This document shows, piece by piece, positions 60,270 to 64,000 of a stretch of DNA of 64,000 nt. The position numbers and the translations under genes were made by a program. Position 1 is the stretch's first letter. Each line of letters opens with the position of its first letter. Origin of the DNA: Bacteroidota bacterium (lineage in GTDB: Bacteria; Bacteroidota; Bacteroidia; Bacteroidales; JAAUTT01); assembly GCA_021779665.1 (NCBI GenBank), contig JAJYAG010000006.1, positions 19,005 through 83,004 of the forward strand, written 5' to 3'. Under the pieces are notes generated by a model, which was not told the DNA's origin, did not search any database, and was given only the letters and a program-made list of their open reading frames with translations.

Positions 60270-63200
60270 TTAAAAAGTTACGTTAATACCCACAGTAAGA
60301 CTCTTTAACATAGGGTAGTTATATCCGTCTCCGTAATCGCTCGAAGACAAAAACTTATCCGACTGACCTGTATTTTCAACATCCAGACCTGAAACCAGTT
60401 TGTACAGAGGTGAGTATGTCCAGAGATTTTCGCCCGAAAAGTAAATCTTCAGGTCGGAAGCACCGATTTTCGAGATCAGGTTCTTAGGTAAGCTATAACC
60501 GATCTGGATGTTTTTCATACGGATGTAAGCAATATTCTGCAGATATTTGGTCTGAGCCACGCCAAGTTCTCTTGAAGTGCTGTTTGAAGCAGCACGCGAC
60601 ATGGTCCGGGGGAAATAAGCATCGGTATTGTCGGGGGTCCACATGTTGCCAAGATGCCAGTTGGGAATGTTATTGTACGGCCGGTTATATTGTCCCCAGA
60701 AGAATTCGGCCTCTGTACTCGGATACCAGTCCTGTTTTCCAACTCCCTGGAAGAATGTTGAGAAGAAAAAGTTGTTCCAGTCGGCACTCAGGCTAATTCC
60801 GTACGTATAGCGCGGACTCTTGTTACCAATAATTTTTCTGTCGCCGGGATCGGAAACACGGTTAGTTCCAATATTCACAAATCCGTCGTTGTTGCGATCC
60901 TTTAGCTTAATATCGCCCGGGTACCAGATATTGGTGGGCGAGGCTCTCATTTGCGGACTTTGTTTTGCATGCGAGTCAATATCGGCCTGATCGATAAAGA
61001 AACCTTCCGTTTCGTAACCCCATATTTCACCTATTGTTTGTCCTTCGTAATAATCGGAGAGCAGCTTGTCGGGGTTGTTATATCTTTTGATAACCGATTT
61101 ATTATCGGCCATGGTTAAGCGTACATTATAGCTGAAAGGTTTTGAGCTGATATTGAACATGTCTCTCCACACCAGTGATGCTTCCCAACCTTTGGTCTGA
61201 AGGTCGGCATAGTTACCCTTGGGAGCGGTTGCTCCAAAAGTGGCCGGAAGTGTTAAACCAATGGTGAACATGTCGGTAGTATTCCGTATATAATAATCCC
61301 CAACAAAATTCAGGCGATCGTTCAACATCGAAAAGTCGATTCCCACGTCGGTTGTTGTAGATGTTTCCCAGGTCAGACCGTCGGGAAGAACTGTTGGATT
61401 GCTTGTGTACTGTGGTCGTACTCCGTTAAGAATAACTCCCGACTGGCTCACCGAAAATTGCTCCTGATAAATGTACGAGCCGATGTTTCCATTACCGAGT
61501 GAACCGTAGGAAGCTCTGAATTTAACATCCGAAATAATTTTCGGCGAAACATTCCAGAACGATTCCTTTGAAAGACGCCAACCTCCAGAAACCGATGGGA
61601 AGAATGCATAACGTTGGTTGGAAGGGAATTTGGACGATCCATCGTAGCGGGCATTCACTTCAACCAGATATCTGTCCTTGTACGAATAATTAATACGGGA
61701 GAAACCGCCAAGAATAGCCCACTTTTCATATCCGCCGCCGGTTACAATTGACTGTCCAAGGGCGAGGTTAAGGTCGTCCGCATCTTCGTAGATGATACCA
61801 TTACGCTGTGCGGCCAACCTATTATAGGTCGATTCCTCGTAGTTTGTACCTAACAATATTTTCAGGTAATGAGCATCTTTAAATGTTTTTTCAAACTCAG
61901 TATAAAGGTTTGAAGCAAGATACTGGGTCGATTTACGCTCATCGAGGATATCGTTGGTGGTTGTTCCAACATAGGCAATAACACCCGGTTTGTTGCTGTA
62001 GGGAACCTGAACGCGTTTCTGCTTAAGCTTGTTATTGGTGTTACGCAATGTAAAATCGCCTTTTATACGGAATACATTATGAAAGAAAGAGGATGTAAAA
62101 CTTGTAGTATTTGTAAATACCTGTTTCCGTGTGTCGATTCCGTTTTTGCCGTACCAGAAATCGCCAACACCATAAACTGCCGACATGGCAAGAGTTCCGT
62201 CGGGATTGAACATTACCGATGCAGGATGGCCTTCGTCGGCAATATTACGCCATATACCGCCACCTTCGCCCACGTTCATGGGATTATGATAAAACATTTC
62301 GGAGTAGTCGGCATTGTTTTCAATCTTTAACCACGGAAACGCCTGAATAGAGCCCTTACCGCGGAAGTTCTTCATATTATAATCGTCGGAGTTATACTTG
62401 AACAATCCATTTTGATTCAGATACCGGGCCGATACCAGGTAGGTTGTTTTTTCTCCGCTTCCTGTTATCGAGAGATTGGTTTCGCTTGCGCCCAGATTCT
62501 TCTTATAGAGCTCGCCATAAAAATCGGTACTTCCATAATAAACATATTCGCCGGTTACAGGGTCTATCTCCACTTCATTATAGGGCTGGCCCGATTCCAC
62601 TTTCGCTTTGAAAGCATCCAGGTAAGCCTGCGAAAATTTCATGGTTTTGTTAATATTCTGCGGAAACGAACCGTCGCCATTGACAAAAGCTTCCGAGAAC
62701 ATTTTAACCCATGTATATCCGTCGGTAACAAAATCGGGACGTTCAACGGGGCTCTTCACCGAATAATTGGACGAGAAATTTACGCTCGTTTTACCTTTGG
62801 CAGGATTTTTTGTTGTTATCAACACAACTCCAAAAGCTCCGCGGGCTCCGTAAATAGAGGCAGAAGCGGCATCCTTCAGCATCGAAACGCTGGCTATATC
62901 ATTAGGATTCAACATACTGGGATCGCCTTCCACTCCGTCAATCAGAATTAAGGCACTACCTCCCTGGCCAATCGAAGTGGTTCCACGGATATTGTAGCTG
63001 GGCGACTGATTTGGTTTACCATCGAGGAGTTTGATATTCAGGTTGGGCATCACACCCTGCAAGCCCTGGGTAACATTCGATATAGGCCGGTTTTCGAGTG
63101 CATCGCTTGTAACCTGGTCCACAGCCGCAGTAAGGTTCAGTTTCTTCTGAGTACCGTAGCCTACAACCACTACTTCCTCAAGGTTTTTAACATCGGCAAC

Positions 63201-63803
63201 AAGTTGAACATTCAAAGTAGTTTGTCCGGCCAGATTTATCTTCACCGATGTATATCCGATAAACGAAATTGTAAGTGTGGAATTGGGCGCCGGCACCTCA
63301 ATGGAATATTTACCATCCACATCGGTAACAGTTCCTATGGTAGTGCCATCCACCACAACGTTGGCCCCGATGATTGGTTCGCCGGTTGTGGAATCGGTAA
63401 CCCTGCCGGTAACAGTTTGCTGTTGAACCCCGGCTTCATCGGGAATGATTACCACAATGTTGTTGTCCATCACTTTGTAAGTAATGGCTTTATTGCTTAA
63501 CAGACCTGATAAAACCTCGTCGATGTTTTTATCCTTCGCCTCCAGGGAAACCGGAGTGTTCAGGTCCTGATAGTTATTGCTGAAGAAAAACCTGTAGTTA
63601 CTTTGCTTTTCAATAAGTTTAATTGCTTCAATCAGGGTTTTCTCTTTGATGCTTATATTGAATTTTGTATCCTGCGAATAAACTGCTGCGGAAACATTTA
63701 ATGCTGTTATAAGAAGTAGTAAAGATGAGACCTTCATGATAAGTAGTTTTTTAAGGAGTAGTTTCCAGAGGGACAATAAAATCCCTGTCCAAATTTTTTT
63801 CAT
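60270..63803 (-). CDS. SusC/RagA-family TonB-dependent receptor with STN domain
   Basis: About 1177 residues from ATG 63803 (typical opening KKIWTGILLSLWKLLLKKLL); an ATG at 63863 would add 20 atypical residues. After the signal come an STN domain (about 45-110: FNISIKEKTLIEAIKLIEKQS), a CarboxypepD-like domain (VTGRVTDSTTGEPIIGANVVV), the TonB box-plug (VVVGYGTQKKLNLTAAVDQV; SYNIRGTTSIGQG; GARGAFGVVLITTKN) and a 22-strand barrel ending SLTVGINVTF. The STN domain implies control through a FecR-like anti-sigma factor and ECF sigma factor, not visible in this window. Confidence 0.95.
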   Translation of the reverse strand: MKKIWTGILLSLWKLLLKKLLIMKVSSLLLLITALNVSAAVYSQDTKFNISIKEKTLIEAIKLIEKQSNYRFFFSNNYQDLNTPVSLEAKDKNIDEVLSGLLSNKAITYKVMDNNIVVIIPDEAGVQQQTVTGRVTDSTTGEPIIGANVVVDGTTIGTVTDVDGKYSIEVPAPNSTLTISFIGYTSVKINLAGQTTLNVQLVADVKNLEEVVVVGYGTQKKLNLTAAVDQVTSDALENRPISNVTQGLQGVMPNLNIKLLDGKPNQSPSYNIRGTTSIGQGGSALILIDGVEGDPSMLNPNDIASVSMLKDAASASIYGARGAFGVVLITTKNPAKGKTSVNFSSNYSVKSPVERPDFVTDGYTWVKMFSEAFVNGDGSFPQNINKTMKFSQAYLDAFKAKVESGQPYNEVEIDPVTGEYVYYGSTDFYGELYKKNLGASETNLSITGSGEKTTYLVSARYLNQNGLFKYNSDDYNMKNFRGKGSIQAFPWLKIENNADYSEMFYHNPMNVGEGGGIWRNIADEGHPASVMFNPDGTLAMSAVYGVGDFWYGKNGIDTRKQVFTNTTSFTSSFFHNVFRIKGDFTLRNTNNKLKQKRVQVPYSNKPGVIAYVGTTTNDILDERKSTQYLASNLYTEFEKTFKDAHYLKILLGTNYEESTYNRLAAQRNGIIYEDADDLNLALGQSIVTGGGYEKWAILGGFSRINYSYKDRYLVEVNARYDGSSKFPSNQRYAFFPSVSGGWRLSKESFWNVSPKIISDVKFRASYGSLGNGNIGSYIYQEQFSVSQSGVILNGVRPQYTSNPTVLPDGLTWETSTTTDVGIDFSMLNDRLNFVGDYYIRNTTDMFTIGLTLPATFGATAPKGNYADLQTKGWEASLVWRDMFNISSKPFSYNVRLTMADNKSVIKRYNNPDKLLSDYYEGQTIGEIWGYETEGFFIDQADIDSHAKQSPQMRASPTNIWYPGDIKLKDRNNDGFVNIGTNRVSDPGDRKIIGNKSPRYTYGISLSADWNNFFFSTFFQGVGKQDWYPSTEAEFFWGQYNRPYNNIPNWHLGNMWTPDNTDAYFPRTMSRAASNSTSRELGVAQTKYLQNIAYIRMKNIQIGYSLPKNLISKIGASDLKIYFSGENLWTYSPLYKLVSGLDVENTGQSDKFLSSSDYGDGYNYPMLKSLTVGINVTF

Positions 63804-63859
63804 ATATTTGCACTTTAGGTTATTAATTAAATACTTGAGTTTCCACCGCGAATGGATGC

Positions 63860-64000
63860 TCATAATTTATTTGACCGAATTTTTCTGAGTTGGAACTTCA
63901 CCGGTTCCAATTCTCTTTTTAAGGAGGGTGGTTTTGCTTCTTCATAGTAATTAGTAATCTTATTTACATTTTGAGGTTTATACTTATCAGTTTTATTCCG
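63860..64000 (-). CDS. Possible C-terminal end of an upstream gene (partial)
   Basis: On the minus strand the frame from the window edge is open for 46 codons (K/N/E-rich; ends KFQLRKIRSNKL) and stops with TGA at 63862-63860, overlapping an ATG (63863) in an ATGA arrangement. This could be the tail of an upstream regulator gene, but the composition is generic and A/T-rich and no family is recognised, so chance is not excluded. Confidence 0.2.
   Translation of the reverse strand, partial: RNKTDKYKPQNVNKITNYYEEAKPPSLKRELEPVKFQLRKIRSNKL

Noticed and set aside
63920..63960. AAGGAGGGTGG on the plus strand, resembling a Shine-Dalgarno
   Set aside because: It is followed by a stop after eight codons and lies in a region read on the minus strand; coincidence.
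1..64000. CRISPR arrays, tRNA, rRNA or known riboswitches
   Set aside because: No regularly spaced direct repeats with unique spacers, no cloverleaf-like sequences and no conserved riboswitch cores were seen in any intergenic region by eye.

Overview
The window is chromosomal DNA from a member of the Bacteroidota. It most resembles a free-living or environmental Bacteroidales/Marinilabiliales-type genome, although no marker here fixes the genus. The evidence is a SusC/SusD pair, a PorP/SprF-like protein beside a gliding-motility C-terminal-domain protein, a giant protein with a type IX secretion (T9SS) sorting tail, TAnnTTTG-type -7 promoter boxes, mostly weak Shine-Dalgarno sequences, and many secreted proteins whose signal peptides end in xAQ or xGQ. 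No rRNA, tRNA, CRISPR array, prophage or complete insertion sequence was seen.

Layout. 1-6 kb: a partial bile-acid/sodium symporter (minus strand), a PlsC acyltransferase, a DUF3078 outer-membrane-type protein, MscL, an exported creatininase-family amidohydrolase and a GntP-family transporter. 6-12 kb: two tandem small membrane paralogues, then a tightly overlapping run (LolA-like protein, exported YidD homologue, two TPR/membrane proteins) and a B12-type radical SAM enzyme. 12-19 kb: a FrnE/DsbA-like oxidoreductase and a 7TM-LuxR regulator facing a membrane protein across a palindromic candidate operator; a Tat-exported aldo/keto reductase; a 34-residue lysine-rich microprotein; a metallo-beta-lactamase-fold hydrolase; a DUF362/DUF6599 pair. 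19-27 kb: housekeeping genes (rpsT, radC, upp, folK, sppA-lpxK-purine nucleoside phosphorylase) interrupted by an MNT/HEPN pair.

27-38 kb: a lamin-tail-domain secreted protein, asd, an A/T-rich transglutaminase/coiled-coil gene, and two tandem alpha-glucuronidase-like glycoside hydrolases. 38-43 kb: a two-gene mutasome-like operon, dinB followed by a short DnaE with a degraded PHP metal site. 43-52 kb: T9SS-linked genes, including a cargo protein of about 1830 residues, separated by intergenic palindromic repeats. 52-57 kb: cupin-aldo/keto reductase, purD-DUF6427, and a HipA-like kinase/DUF3037 pair. 57-64 kb: a 132-bp palindromic REP/MITE-like element and a SusC-SusD-EEP hydrolase operon whose SusC carries an STN domain, which implies sigma/anti-sigma control from genes outside the window.

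The best candidates for under-described biology are the HipA-like/DUF3037 pair, the DinB/DnaE cassette, the exported YidD-TPR cluster, the paired GEPPLGIPSF membrane proteins, and the REP-like element with a strong terminator beyond it. All domain calls are by eye. No database search was possible.
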